From NCBI GenBank assembly GCA_016777645.1, contig JADHRC010000072.1, forward strand, positions 1 through 7,900: a stretch of DNA of 7,900 nt, read 5' to 3'. Shown in pieces: positions 1 through 5,804 of this stretch (its first letter is position 1; every line of letters begins with the position of its first letter). Position numbers and translations under genes: made by a program. The notes beneath the pieces were generated by a model that was not told the origin of the DNA, made no database searches, and was given only the letters and a program-made list of their open reading frames with translations. The stretch comes from Alphaproteobacteria bacterium. GTDB taxonomy: Bacteria > Pseudomonadota > Alphaproteobacteria > Puniceispirillales > Marisalimonadaceae.

Positions 1-1
1 A

Positions 2-589
2 ATATCTCAAAATTTTGCAAATGACATTTCTATAGAATTACCATCAACCTCACATATTTCTATAGTAGATTCATATGGTAATGCTCTATCCATGACATCA
101 ACAATTGAAAATGGCTTTGGCTCAAGGCTTATGACTAAAAGTGGATTTTTATTAAATAATCAACTTACCGACTTTTCTTTTAAAGCCTATGATAATAACA
201 ATAGAATAGTAAATAATATCCAGCCGGGCAAACGCCCTAGATCATCAATGGCCCCTACCATTATACTAAAGGATAACATACCAGTTTATGTGTTAGGTAG
301 TCCAGGAGGGAGTAACATAATTGGATATGTAGTGAATGCTGTTATTTCTATGATTGACTGGAAAATGAACCCTCAAAAAGCAGCTTCTATGCCACACAGA
401 ATCAATAAATTTGGAACTTATTACCTAGAAAAAAATAGAAATTTAGAAAAACTTGGAAATTCATTAAAGGAAATGAATTATGAAGTTAAATTAACTAATT
501 TTTTATCAGGACTTAACATAATTCATGTTAATGAAAAATTGTTTGGAGGGTCTGATCACAGAAGAGAAGGACTAGCCATCGGAAATTAA
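2..589 (+). CDS. ggt: Gamma-glutamyltransferase, C-terminal part (small subunit), 5' truncated by window edge
   Basis: Gamma-glutamyltransferases cleave or transfer the gamma-glutamyl group of glutathione and related compounds, usually in the periplasm. They are made as a proenzyme that cuts itself just before a catalytic Thr. The frame is open to the left edge and 195 residues are visible. An STSH motif at residues 15-18 matches the family TTH motif, so the Thr at bases 47-49 is the likely nucleophile and small-subunit N-terminus. Further family marks are GFGS, NNQLTDFSF (residues 52-60), PGKRPRSSMAPT (75-86, with the paired Ser of the oxyanion region), GSPGGS (99-104) and a DHRREG tail. From the Thr to the stop is 180 residues, close to a normal small subunit. 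The ATG at 92 is internal and not the start. A Glu replaces the Asn seen in E. coli GGT just before GFGS, a variant I recall as common in the family. The gene converges on phaB, and nothing links it to PHB metabolism. Confidence 0.93.
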   Translation: MSQNFANDISIELPSTSHISIVDSYGNALSMTSTIENGFGSRLMTKSGFLLNNQLTDFSFKAYDNNNRIVNNIQPGKRPRSSMAPTIILKDNIPVYVLGSPGGSNIIGYVVNAVISMIDWKMNPQKAASMPHRINKFGTYYLEKNRNLEKLGNSLKEMNYEVKLTNFLSGLNIIHVNEKLFGGSDHRREGLAIGN

Positions 590-654
590 TAAAGATTGAG
601 TTCTATAAACTAAATAAACCCAACCTTTATACTTAAACTCTAAAGATTTATTAA
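586..654. repeat. Nested imperfect inverted repeat between convergent ggt and phaB; possible bidirectional terminator
   Basis: Three collinear pairs of complementary arms nest around a 16-nt loop: TTAATAAA (586-593) with TTTATTAA (647-654), GAGTT (598-602) with AACTC (636-640), and TATAAA (604-609) with TTTATA (626-631). They sit between two convergent genes, where a bidirectional terminator would be expected. The arms are almost all A/T, the stem is interrupted and there is no clean T-tract. Chance matches are easy in such AT-rich DNA, so this is a weak candidate. The rest of 590-672 holds nothing else I can recognise. Confidence 0.25.
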
Positions 655-672
655 TTTATTCTAATCGAGTAA

Positions 673-1455
673 TTAATACATATGATGGCCACCATTTATA
701 GAAATTGTTGAGCCAGTAACAAACTGTGAATCTTCACGTGCTAGAAAAGCCACTGCTCTTGCTATTTCTTCAGGGTGTCCTAATCTTCCAACAGGAATGG
801 TACTTATTATTTTGTCTAAAACATTTTGAGGAACAGCAGCAACCATTTCAGTATCAACATATCCAGGAGCAACTGTATTGGCTGTTATATTATACCTTGC
901 ACCTTCTTGCGCTATTGCCTTAGTCATACCTATAATTCCAGCCTTTGCAGCACAATAGTTAACCTGACCATATTGACCGGCCTGACCATTCACAGAAGAA
1001 ATATTAATTATTCTACCAAATTTGTTTTTTAACATTTCATCCCATGAAACCTTGGTCATGTTGAAAACAGAGTTTAGGTTTACATTAATAACTTCCTGCC
1101 ATTGCTCTACAGTCATTTTTTTAATTGTAGTGTCTCTAGTAATACCAGCATTATTAACTAGAATTGAAATTGTACCATATTCCTTAATAATATGATTTAC
1201 GACTTTTTCACATTCATCAAAATTAGAAACATCCCATTTAATAGCTTCTATGTTAGTTTCTCTCGAAAATTTTTTAGCCTGCTCTTCATCAGACGCATAA
1301 CCAGCAATTACAGTGGCGCCTGCTCTTTTCAAAATTTCGCAAATACCTCTTCCAATACCTCTAGTTCCACCTGAAACAAGTGCAACTTTGTCGTCTGAGA
1401 AGATAACTTCGTCTTTTTGACTAACACTCAAATTTGATAAATTTATATCGTCCAC
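673..1455 (-). CDS. phaB: Acetoacetyl-CoA reductase (NADPH-dependent), PHB biosynthesis
   Basis: PhaB reduces acetoacetyl-CoA to (R)-3-hydroxybutyryl-CoA, the monomer used by PhaC, in the cytoplasm. It is a classical short-chain dehydrogenase. Counting 260 residues from the GTG at 1455, it has a Rossmann GGTRGIG motif (29-35), NNAG (101-104) and the catalytic set Asn126, Ser154, Tyr167 and Lys171. The stretch ISSVNGQ-GQ-GQ-NY before the active Tyr, LDKI..TIPVGRLG and the NGGHHMY tail resemble PhaB more than FabG. Start choice: GGAG at 1465-1462 sits 6 nt before GTG 1455-1453. A longer frame from TTG 1467 would place its start codon on that ribosome site, so I prefer GTG. About 20 residues precede the usual PhaB start near KVALVSGG, an unusual polar, acidic extension. 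The gene lies downstream of phaZ on the same strand after a gap of about 150 nt, so it could be co-transcribed or have its own promoter. Confidence 0.93.
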   Translation of the reverse strand: MDDINLSNLSVSQKDEVIFSDDKVALVSGGTRGIGRGICEILKRAGATVIAGYASDEEQAKKFSRETNIEAIKWDVSNFDECEKVVNHIIKEYGTISILVNNAGITRDTTIKKMTVEQWQEVINVNLNSVFNMTKVSWDEMLKNKFGRIINISSVNGQAGQYGQVNYCAAKAGIIGMTKAIAQEGARYNITANTVAPGYVDTEMVAAVPQNVLDKIISTIPVGRLGHPEEIARAVAFLAREDSQFVTGSTISINGGHHMY

Positions 1456-1604
1456 AATAATCTCCAAAAAATAATTACGTGAACATACATAGTATCAAAT
1501 TAAAATAATACAACCGTAGAATATAAATTAAAACTAACTAGAAAAAAATGATTAATATTTAAGCATTTTGGGTGCGGTTAAATATATTTGACTAAAAAAG
1601 AGGC
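1456..1604 (-). other. phaZ-phaB intergenic region
   Basis: This 149-bp gap lies between the phaZ stop and the preferred phaB start. It is very AT-rich and holds the GGAG ribosome site for phaB (1465-1462). I see no convincing terminator for phaZ, only a T-run on the minus strand near 1542-1548 with no stem before it. I also find no promoter close to consensus and no CTGC-N3/4-GCAG operator. The gap is long enough for a separate phaB promoter, but I cannot point to one. Confidence 0.4.
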
Positions 1605-2828
1605 TTAAAATTTATTTATAAAGTCAATATATTTAGGTTTAATATCTTTGCGCCACGCTTTACCGCTAAATATACCATAATGACCCGCATTTTCATGAAG
1701 ATAATTAAATTTTAATTCTTCTGGAAGATTTTTCAAGATATGTAAAGCTGCTAAACATTGTCCAGGCGCAGATATATCATCATTTTTACCTTCAATTACA
1801 AAAGTCGGAACACTTTTAATATCATTTAAATCTAAAAAATGACCGTCAAGGGTAAATTCATTCTGAGCTATTTCTCTTTTTTTGAAAATACGATCGACCG
1901 TTGACAAATAAAACTCTGCAGTCATATCCATAACTGCTAAATACTCATCATAGAATGTATTATGTCTATCAAATTCTGAGGCACAACCATTAATCTCCTT
2001 TATGATTTGCTCATTAAAAGCCTTTTGGTGATTAGAAAGATTCATTGATAAAAAAGACATTATTTGGATAATGCCTGGATATACCATTCTACCTACCCCT
2101 TTGTAATTCACCCCTACTGACATAGTCATAAGATTTTTAAGTCTGTCCATTTGTATTTTATTACCAAAATCAGTAACAGATGTTGGGTTTGCATTTGGGT
2201 CGATTGGCCCTCCAATAAGTGTTAATGATGAAGGCAAATATTTTTTATCTTTTGCAAGAAATGCCGTAGCTGCCAATGCTAAAGGAGCTGGCTGACATAC
2301 AGCTAGTACGTGTAATTTAGGACTAAGTTCTTTAAAAAACTCAATTAAATATTTAGTAAAATCTTCAATATCAAATTTACCTTTTGAAAACGGTATATCT
2401 CTAGCATTTTTCCAATCAGTTACATAAACTTCACAATCAGGAAGTAAAGAAATTACCGTTTTCCTTACTAATGTAGCATAATGACCTGACATAGGGGCTA
2501 CAATTAAAACTTTTTGTTTTTCTGGTTTAGGATTTGTACTTTCAAATTTTAGGAGGTTGCAAAATGGTAAGTTTAGAATTATTTTTTCATTTACGTGATA
2601 TTCAGAATCCCCAGAAATATATGAAGAAATATTCCAATCAGGTTTCATTGAAATTCTAGAAAGTGCATGTTCAGTTACCTTTCCCCATGCTGCAAAAGCA
2701 GGTGGAACTGGTGAAGGTAACAAACCAAAAATAGGATTGCTCCAAAATGTTTTAGTGGTGGATGCAAACCACTGATAATAGTTTTTGTTAATTTCAAAAA
2801 GGTCGTATGATTGAGATGGTGATAACAT
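1605..2828 (-). CDS. phaZ: Intracellular polyhydroxybutyrate depolymerase
   Basis: PhaZ degrades native, amorphous PHB granules inside the cell to 3-hydroxybutyrate units when carbon is needed. The 407-residue protein is close to the length of Cupriavidus necator PhaZ1 (about 419). It belongs to the alpha/beta-hydrolase group with a cysteine nucleophile rather than the secreted, serine lipase-box depolymerases. The AVCQPA motif places the nucleophile at Cys178. EGKNDDI gives the acid at Asp350 (or 351), and ENAGHYG gives His383. The spacing matches, as I recall it, Cys183/Asp355/His388 of the C. necator enzyme. VAPMSGHYATLVR (109-121) and YVTDWKNARD (135-144) are further family blocks. There is no signal peptide, as expected for an intracellular enzyme. 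The ATG at 2828 follows GGAG by 5 nt. The gene is divergent from phaC and upstream of phaB, and it carries an internal PhaR-like palindrome near its 5' end. Confidence 0.93.
   Translation of the reverse strand: MLSPSQSYDLFEINKNYYQWFASTTKTFWSNPIFGLLPSPVPPAFAAWGKVTEHALSRISMKPDWNISSYISGDSEYHVNEKIILNLPFCNLLKFESTNPKPEKQKVLIVAPMSGHYATLVRKTVISLLPDCEVYVTDWKNARDIPFSKGKFDIEDFTKYLIEFFKELSPKLHVLAVCQPAPLALAATAFLAKDKKYLPSSLTLIGGPIDPNANPTSVTDFGNKIQMDRLKNLMTMSVGVNYKGVGRMVYPGIIQIMSFLSMNLSNHQKAFNEQIIKEINGCASEFDRHNTFYDEYLAVMDMTAEFYLSTVDRIFKKREIAQNEFTLDGHFLDLNDIKSVPTFVIEGKNDDISAPGQCLAALHILKNLPEELKFNYLHENAGHYGIFSGKAWRKDIKPKYIDFINKF
2690..2701. promoter_or_regulatory. Candidate PhaR operator inside the phaZ coding region
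   Basis: CTGC-AAAA-GCAG is an exact CTGC-N4-GCAG palindrome. It lies about 125-140 nt inside phaZ, over codons for PAFAA. The same half-sites occur in the phasin promoter of this window, and CTGC-N3/4-GCAG is the PhaR site I recall from Paracoccus and Rhodobacter. If bound, PhaR would act as a roadblock to phaZ transcription. The Ala/Phe/Ala codons could also produce the pattern by chance, so binding is unproven. Confidence 0.4.
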
Positions 2829-2901
2829 TATTTCTCCTTTGAAAAATTAACGAGCTAATATAAAATAACATTATGTCGAAAAAAAATTAAAGGCAATCAA
2901 A
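2829..2901. promoter_or_regulatory. Divergent phaZ / phaC promoter region
   Basis: This 73-bp spacer must hold the start signals of both divergent units. For phaC, TTGAAA (2839-2844) is followed after 16 nt by TAAAAT (2861-2866), each one base from the sigma70 consensus. This would start transcription near 2873 and leave a leader of about 30 nt. For phaZ on the minus strand, TATATT (complement of 2857-2862) is a plausible -10 box without a good -35 box. The two -10 boxes overlap, so transcription in the two directions may be mutually exclusive. The phaZ ribosome site is GGAG at 2837-2834; the phaC site is a weaker AAGG at 2890-2893. No CTGC-N-GCAG site occurs here. Confidence 0.5.
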
Positions 2902-2907
2902 TTGATT
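2895..2907. promoter_or_regulatory. 13-bp palindrome over the phaC start codon
   Basis: AATCAA-A-TTGATT is a perfect inverted repeat around one central base, and its right arm begins with the TTG start codon of phaC. It could be an operator for an unknown regulator or a small structure affecting initiation. It is AT-rich and short, so coincidence is a real possibility. Confidence 0.2.
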
Positions 2908-4671
2908 AATGAAGAAAACAACGATAAAATTCCTGGTTTTGATGAACTAAAAAATAATTTAGAAAAAGTTGATATATTAACTAAGAGATTAGTATACATA
3001 ATTGCTACTAAGTCAAAAAAACAACAGATAACACCCCCAAACCAAGATCTTTACTACAAAGCAGCTGCAAAATATTTTTCAGAAATACTATCAAACCCAT
3101 CAAAATTAATAGAAAATCAAATTAAGTATTATAAATCATCTCTAGAAACTTGGTCTGATGTACAAAAATATTTTCTTAAACAAGAAACGTCCCCTGGTAT
3201 TAAAAGTGATAGACGATTTAAAAGTGAGGCATGGGAAGAAAATCCTTATTTCAAAATGATAAAGCAACAATATTTGACCTCATCAGACATTATTCAAGAA
3301 ACAATAACAGGCATTGACGGCCTTAATCATCACGAACAAAGACAAATCACTTTCTTTACAAAACAAATGCTTGAATTTTTTTCTCCTACAAATTTTCTTA
3401 TGACAAACCCAGACGCCCTAAAAGAAGCTATGGATACTAAAGGTAAGTCTTTGGTAGATGGACTAGAAAACTTAGTTGAGGACCTAGAAAAAAATGATGG
3501 AGAACTTAATGTTTCGCTGACTGACGAGACGGCTTTTGAAATTGGCAATAATATAGCAAATTCTGAAGGATCAGTTATTTATCAGAACAAACTATATCAA
3601 TTAATTTATTATAAACCAACTCAACAAGAGACACACGAAACCCCTATTTTGATTGTTCCTCCCTGGATTAATAAATTTTATATACTTGATTTAAAGCCCG
3701 AAAATAGCTTTATACAATTTTTGCTTAAAAAAGGAGTGCCTGTTTTTTTAATGTCCTGGGTTAACCCAGATAGTAGTCATTCTCATATAGGTTTTGAGGA
3801 TTACTTAAAAGATGGATTGTTTGATGCAATAAATCAAACTAAAACGTTTTACTCCGTTAATATGATTAACACAATCGGTTATTGTATTGGTGGCACCCTC
3901 CTAGCCACTGGTTTAAGTTACCTTAACAATAAAAAACTAAATTTTGTCAAATCAGCATCTTTTTTTACAACTCTTACCGACTTTGATGACCCAGGAGATC
4001 TATCAATATTCATTTCAGATGAATATTTAACAACTATTAAAAACCAAGTTCAGGAAAAAGGTTATTTAGATGGTGATTTTTTATCTCAAACTTTCAGCTT
4101 TTTAAGATCAAACGACCTTATTTATGGACCCGCAGTAAAATCTTATTTGTTAGGAAAAAAACCACCTCCATTTGATTTGTTATACTGGAATAGTGACCCT
4201 ACAAATTTACCCGGTAAAATGGCGTTGGAGTATCTTGAAAAATTTTATAAACACAACTTATTTGCAAAGGGACTACTTGAAATTTCGGGTGAAAATATAA
4301 AACTCGATCAAATAACACAACCTATAGCAGCTATTGGAACCTTTAATGATCACATAGCTCCTTGGCAATCTTCCTTTAACGGTTTGAGTAAAACTGCAGG
4401 AAAAAAAATGTTTATTTTAGCTGGTAGTGGACATATTGCTGGCATAATTAATCCAGATAATTCCAATAAATATGGGTATTGGGTTAACAACAAAAAATAT
4501 AATAATGCTGAAGAATGGTTTAATCAATCTACTAATAAAAATGGTTCTTGGTGGAACGAATGGTATGACTGGAAAAAAGAGTTTCTTGGAGACAAGACTT
4601 CAAATAAAATTATTGAAATGGTCGAAATAGAACCAGCACCAGGAAGTTATGTAAAGAAAAAAAATAAATAA
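2902..4671 (+). CDS. phaC: Class I poly(3-hydroxybutyrate) synthase
   Basis: PhaC polymerises (R)-3-hydroxybutyryl-CoA into PHB at the granule surface, releasing CoA. At 589 residues it is full length; C. necator PhaC is also 589. An N-terminal domain (about 105-275) carries the blocks SEAWEENPYF and SPTNFLMTNPDAL. The alpha/beta-hydrolase core follows, with PPWINKFYILDL (253-264), the lipase-like box GYCIGG giving catalytic Cys328, then FNDHIAPW with Asp483 and GSGHIAGIINP with His511. The conserved YWNSD (428-432) and the C-terminal EPAPGSYV are present. Size and self-sufficient architecture point to class I; no phaE partner of class III is nearby. The start is TTG at 2902, because an in-frame stop at 2866 and no ATG or GTG in between leave no better choice. 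AAGG lies 8 nt upstream. The phasin gene follows after 83 nt with its own promoter. Confidence 0.96.
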   Translation: MINEENNDKIPGFDELKNNLEKVDILTKRLVYIIATKSKKQQITPPNQDLYYKAAAKYFSEILSNPSKLIENQIKYYKSSLETWSDVQKYFLKQETSPGIKSDRRFKSEAWEENPYFKMIKQQYLTSSDIIQETITGIDGLNHHEQRQITFFTKQMLEFFSPTNFLMTNPDALKEAMDTKGKSLVDGLENLVEDLEKNDGELNVSLTDETAFEIGNNIANSEGSVIYQNKLYQLIYYKPTQQETHETPILIVPPWINKFYILDLKPENSFIQFLLKKGVPVFLMSWVNPDSSHSHIGFEDYLKDGLFDAINQTKTFYSVNMINTIGYCIGGTLLATGLSYLNNKKLNFVKSASFFTTLTDFDDPGDLSIFISDEYLTTIKNQVQEKGYLDGDFLSQTFSFLRSNDLIYGPAVKSYLLGKKPPPFDLLYWNSDPTNLPGKMALEYLEKFYKHNLFAKGLLEISGENIKLDQITQPIAAIGTFNDHIAPWQSSFNGLSKTAGKKMFILAGSGHIAGIINPDNSNKYGYWVNNKKYNNAEEWFNQSTNKNGSWWNEWYDWKKEFLGDKTSNKIIEMVEIEPAPGSYVKKKNK

Positions 4672-4672
4672 T

Positions 4673-4684
4673 TTGCATTTGCAG
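4673..4684. promoter_or_regulatory. Upstream candidate PhaR operator (site 1) of the phasin gene
   Basis: TTGC-ATTT-GCAG differs by one base from CTGC-N4-GCAG. It begins two bases after the phaC stop codon. Its centre is about 30 bp from the centre of site 2, close to three helical turns, so two repressor dimers would bind the same DNA face. The longer unit GCATT(T)GCAGCAT is shared by both sites, which strengthens the case that they are real copies of one operator. Confidence 0.65.
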
Positions 4685-4694
4685 CATTTTTCTA

Positions 4695-4722
4695 TTGACA
4701 TTTCTGCATTGCAGCATATATT
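4695..4722 (+). promoter_or_regulatory. Sigma70-type promoter of the phasin gene
   Basis: A perfect -35 box TTGACA (4695-4700), a 16-nt spacer and a -10 box TATATT (4717-4722, five of six consensus bases) lie just ahead of the phasin gene. Transcription would begin near 4729, giving a leader of about 25 nt that contains the GGAG ribosome site. This is the best promoter match in the window, which fits a phasin being one of the most abundant granule proteins. PhaR site 2 lies entirely within the spacer. Confidence 0.75.
4704..4714. promoter_or_regulatory. PhaR operator (site 2) within the phasin promoter
   Basis: CTGC-ATT-GCAG is a perfect palindrome and an exact match to the CTGC-N3-GCAG site I recall for PhaR of Rhodobacter and Paracoccus. 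It occupies the space between the -35 and -10 boxes, so a bound repressor would exclude RNA polymerase. In the known model, PhaR leaves the DNA to bind nascent PHB, switching phasin synthesis on only when polymer is present. The repressor gene itself is two genes downstream of phaC. Confidence 0.75.
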
Positions 4723-4754
4723 AATCATGTAAATACTTATTATGGAGATATTTC

Positions 4755-5177
4755 ATGTTTACTTTTGAAGAATATACTAAAAATATGGAGAAGTTTACTT
4801 CTCAAAATCCTTTCTTTTCAACAAGTTCTGTAGACAGTGTTCTAGAATTCAACTCAAAATTATCAAAAATAGCATTAGATACATTTAAGAAAAATGCTGA
4901 GTTAAGCCAAGAATGGTCAAAGGAAACTCTCAATGCTTTAGAAAATTTAACTAAGACACAAAAAAATCCTAGTGACTATTCTAAAGTTATCAATGACTTT
5001 ATCACTCAACAAACACAATCTTCACCCAAGCATTTAGCTGAACTTGCTGAAATAGCAAAAAAAGCTCAATTAGACACAATTGATCTTTACATGACTGCAG
5101 GCAAAGAAATTAATGAAGAGATGACTAAAACTGCAAAAAAAACAGCTAATAAAACAGTTGTGACAACTTCAGAATAA
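4755..5177 (+). CDS. phaP: Phasin, PHB granule-associated protein
   Basis: Phasins coat PHB granules, control their number and size, and keep the hydrophobic polymer from binding other proteins. This 140-residue protein looks like the Phasin_2 type. It has no signal peptide or membrane span and is predicted to be mostly amphipathic helix. The segment from about 24 to 68 (SVDSVLEFNSKLSKIALDTF onward) and the segment 93-125 are typical phasin helices, and the short C-terminal tail is Lys/Thr/Ala-rich. An early aromatic patch, NPFF (18-21), is typical of granule-binding N-termini. The ATG at 4755 has GGAG 7 nt upstream, one of the strongest ribosome sites here. It lies between phaC and phaR, with its own promoter overlapped by two PhaR-like operators and a hairpin downstream. 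Phasins diverge fast, so the assignment rests on composition, length and context together. Confidence 0.9.
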   Translation: MFTFEEYTKNMEKFTSQNPFFSTSSVDSVLEFNSKLSKIALDTFKKNAELSQEWSKETLNALENLTKTQKNPSDYSKVINDFITQQTQSSPKHLAELAEIAKKAQLDTIDLYMTAGKEINEEMTKTAKKTANKTVVTTSE

Positions 5178-5188
5178 TTTATTATAAT
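5160..5188 (+). promoter_or_regulatory. Candidate phaR promoter inside the end of the phasin gene
   Basis: GTGACA (5160-5165, five of six -35 bases), a 17-nt spacer and a perfect TATAAT (5183-5188) overlap the last codons and the stop of the phasin gene. Transcription would start near 5195, inside the left arm of the following hairpin. A promoter here would let phaR be expressed independently of the phasin transcript. AT-rich DNA makes TATAAT easy to find by chance, hence moderate confidence. Confidence 0.4.
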
Positions 5189-5191
5189 ATG

Positions 5192-5219
5192 CTAATGAAG
5201 GTTATTAAACCTTCATTAG
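5192..5219 (+). terminator. Rho-independent terminator after the phasin gene
   Basis: CTAATGAAGGTT (5192-5203) and AACCTTCATTAG (5208-5219) form a perfect 12-bp stem with the 4-nt loop ATTA, the strongest hairpin seen in the window. It starts 14 nt after the phasin stop codon and is followed by a modest T-rich stretch (TCTTAAATATTT). It most likely ends or attenuates the phasin transcript before phaR, giving much phasin and little repressor. The tail is not a pure T-run, so read-through is likely. Confidence 0.75.
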
Positions 5220-5246
5220 TCTTAAATATTTATAGGTTGTAATTTT

Positions 5247-5804
5247 TTGTCTCAAGATCATATTTTAATCACCCGTTACTCAAGTCGTCGTTTATATAAT
5301 ACAAATACAAGTGAATACGTTACTCTTGAGGAAATTTACTCTCTTATAAAAGAGGGAAAAAATATTAAAATTATTGACAAACAAACTCAAGAAGATCTTA
5401 CAAAGCAATATCTCCTTCAAATTATTTCAGACATTGAGAATAAAGAAGGAAACGTTTTTCCAGAAAACATGTTAACTGATATAATTAAGAGTTATAGTAA
5501 CGCTACTCAAAAAATTATGCCCGAAATGGTTGCTAAAACATTTGAGTTTTATAAAAATCAGCAAAATGAATTTCTCAAACATTTTAATGCAAAGGATGGT
5601 AATCCTTTTTTTGATGAAACAACCAGTGAAGTTGTAAAGGATTGGCAATCGAAACAGTATCAATTTATGAATAATTTTATGAACCCTTGGGCCAAAGCTA
5701 ATGAAAAAGAAAAATCAGCTTTGAGTGATAAAGAAGAGATTGAGATTCTGAAAAAGCAAATGTCACAGCTTCAAGAAGAACTAAATAAAAAAAAATCAAA
5801 ATAA
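5247..5804 (+). CDS. phaR: PHB-responsive transcriptional repressor PhaR
   Basis: PhaR binds DNA at phasin (and often its own) promoters and also binds PHB, which releases it from DNA. The 185-residue protein has the family's N-terminal DNA-binding domain at about 7-66. Its signature RYSSRRLYNT (10-19) is followed by SEYVTLEEI and then LTKQYLLQII. A PHB-accumulation regulatory segment follows (about 70-112, MLTDIIKSYSNATQKIMPEMV). The tail from about 158 is charged and heptad-like (EIEILKKQMSQLQEELNKKK), likely a coiled coil for oligomerisation. The start is TTG at 5247: an in-frame stop at 5223 and no ATG or GTG between leave TTG as the only usual start. The ribosome site is poor (TAGG about 10 nt upstream), consistent with low repressor synthesis. 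It follows the phasin gene after a strong hairpin. Unlike the phasin promoter, the 69 bp before phaR hold no PhaR-like site. Confidence 0.93.
   Translation: MSQDHILITRYSSRRLYNTNTSEYVTLEEIYSLIKEGKNIKIIDKQTQEDLTKQYLLQIISDIENKEGNVFPENMLTDIIKSYSNATQKIMPEMVAKTFEFYKNQQNEFLKHFNAKDGNPFFDETTSEVVKDWQSKQYQFMNNFMNPWAKANEKEKSALSDKEEIEILKKQMSQLQEELNKKKSK

Noticed and set aside
92..94. ATG at 92 as the start of the first gene
   Set aside because: The frame is open to the left edge, and bases 41-91 encode conserved gamma-glutamyltransferase sequence including the catalytic Thr, so the gene simply begins outside the window.
726..1374. Three plus-strand open frames (726-923, 826-1032, 1192-1374) opposite phaB
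   Set aside because: They are antisense to a well-conserved reductase, have no recognisable protein features, and reflect its codon pattern.
1465..1467. TTG at 1467 as the phaB start
   Set aside because: Its last base is the first G of the GGAG ribosome site that sits 6 nt before the GTG at 1455. Starting there would leave the longer form without a ribosome site of its own.
3330..3548. Minus-strand open frame opposite phaC
   Set aside because: A Ser-rich antisense shadow of the conserved PhaC N-terminal domain, with no recognisable protein features.
2902..4671. PhaC as a class III synthase or a secreted esterase
   Set aside because: The protein is 589 residues with a full N-terminal PhaC domain and no phaE neighbour, and it lacks a signal peptide. 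This fits class I.
4728..4733. ATG-TAA minimal open frame in the phasin leader
   Set aside because: There is no ribosome site before it and it lies at the expected transcription start, so a regulatory start-stop is not supported.
5472..5663. Minus-strand open frame opposite phaR
   Set aside because: A hydrophobic antisense shadow of phaR with no independent support.
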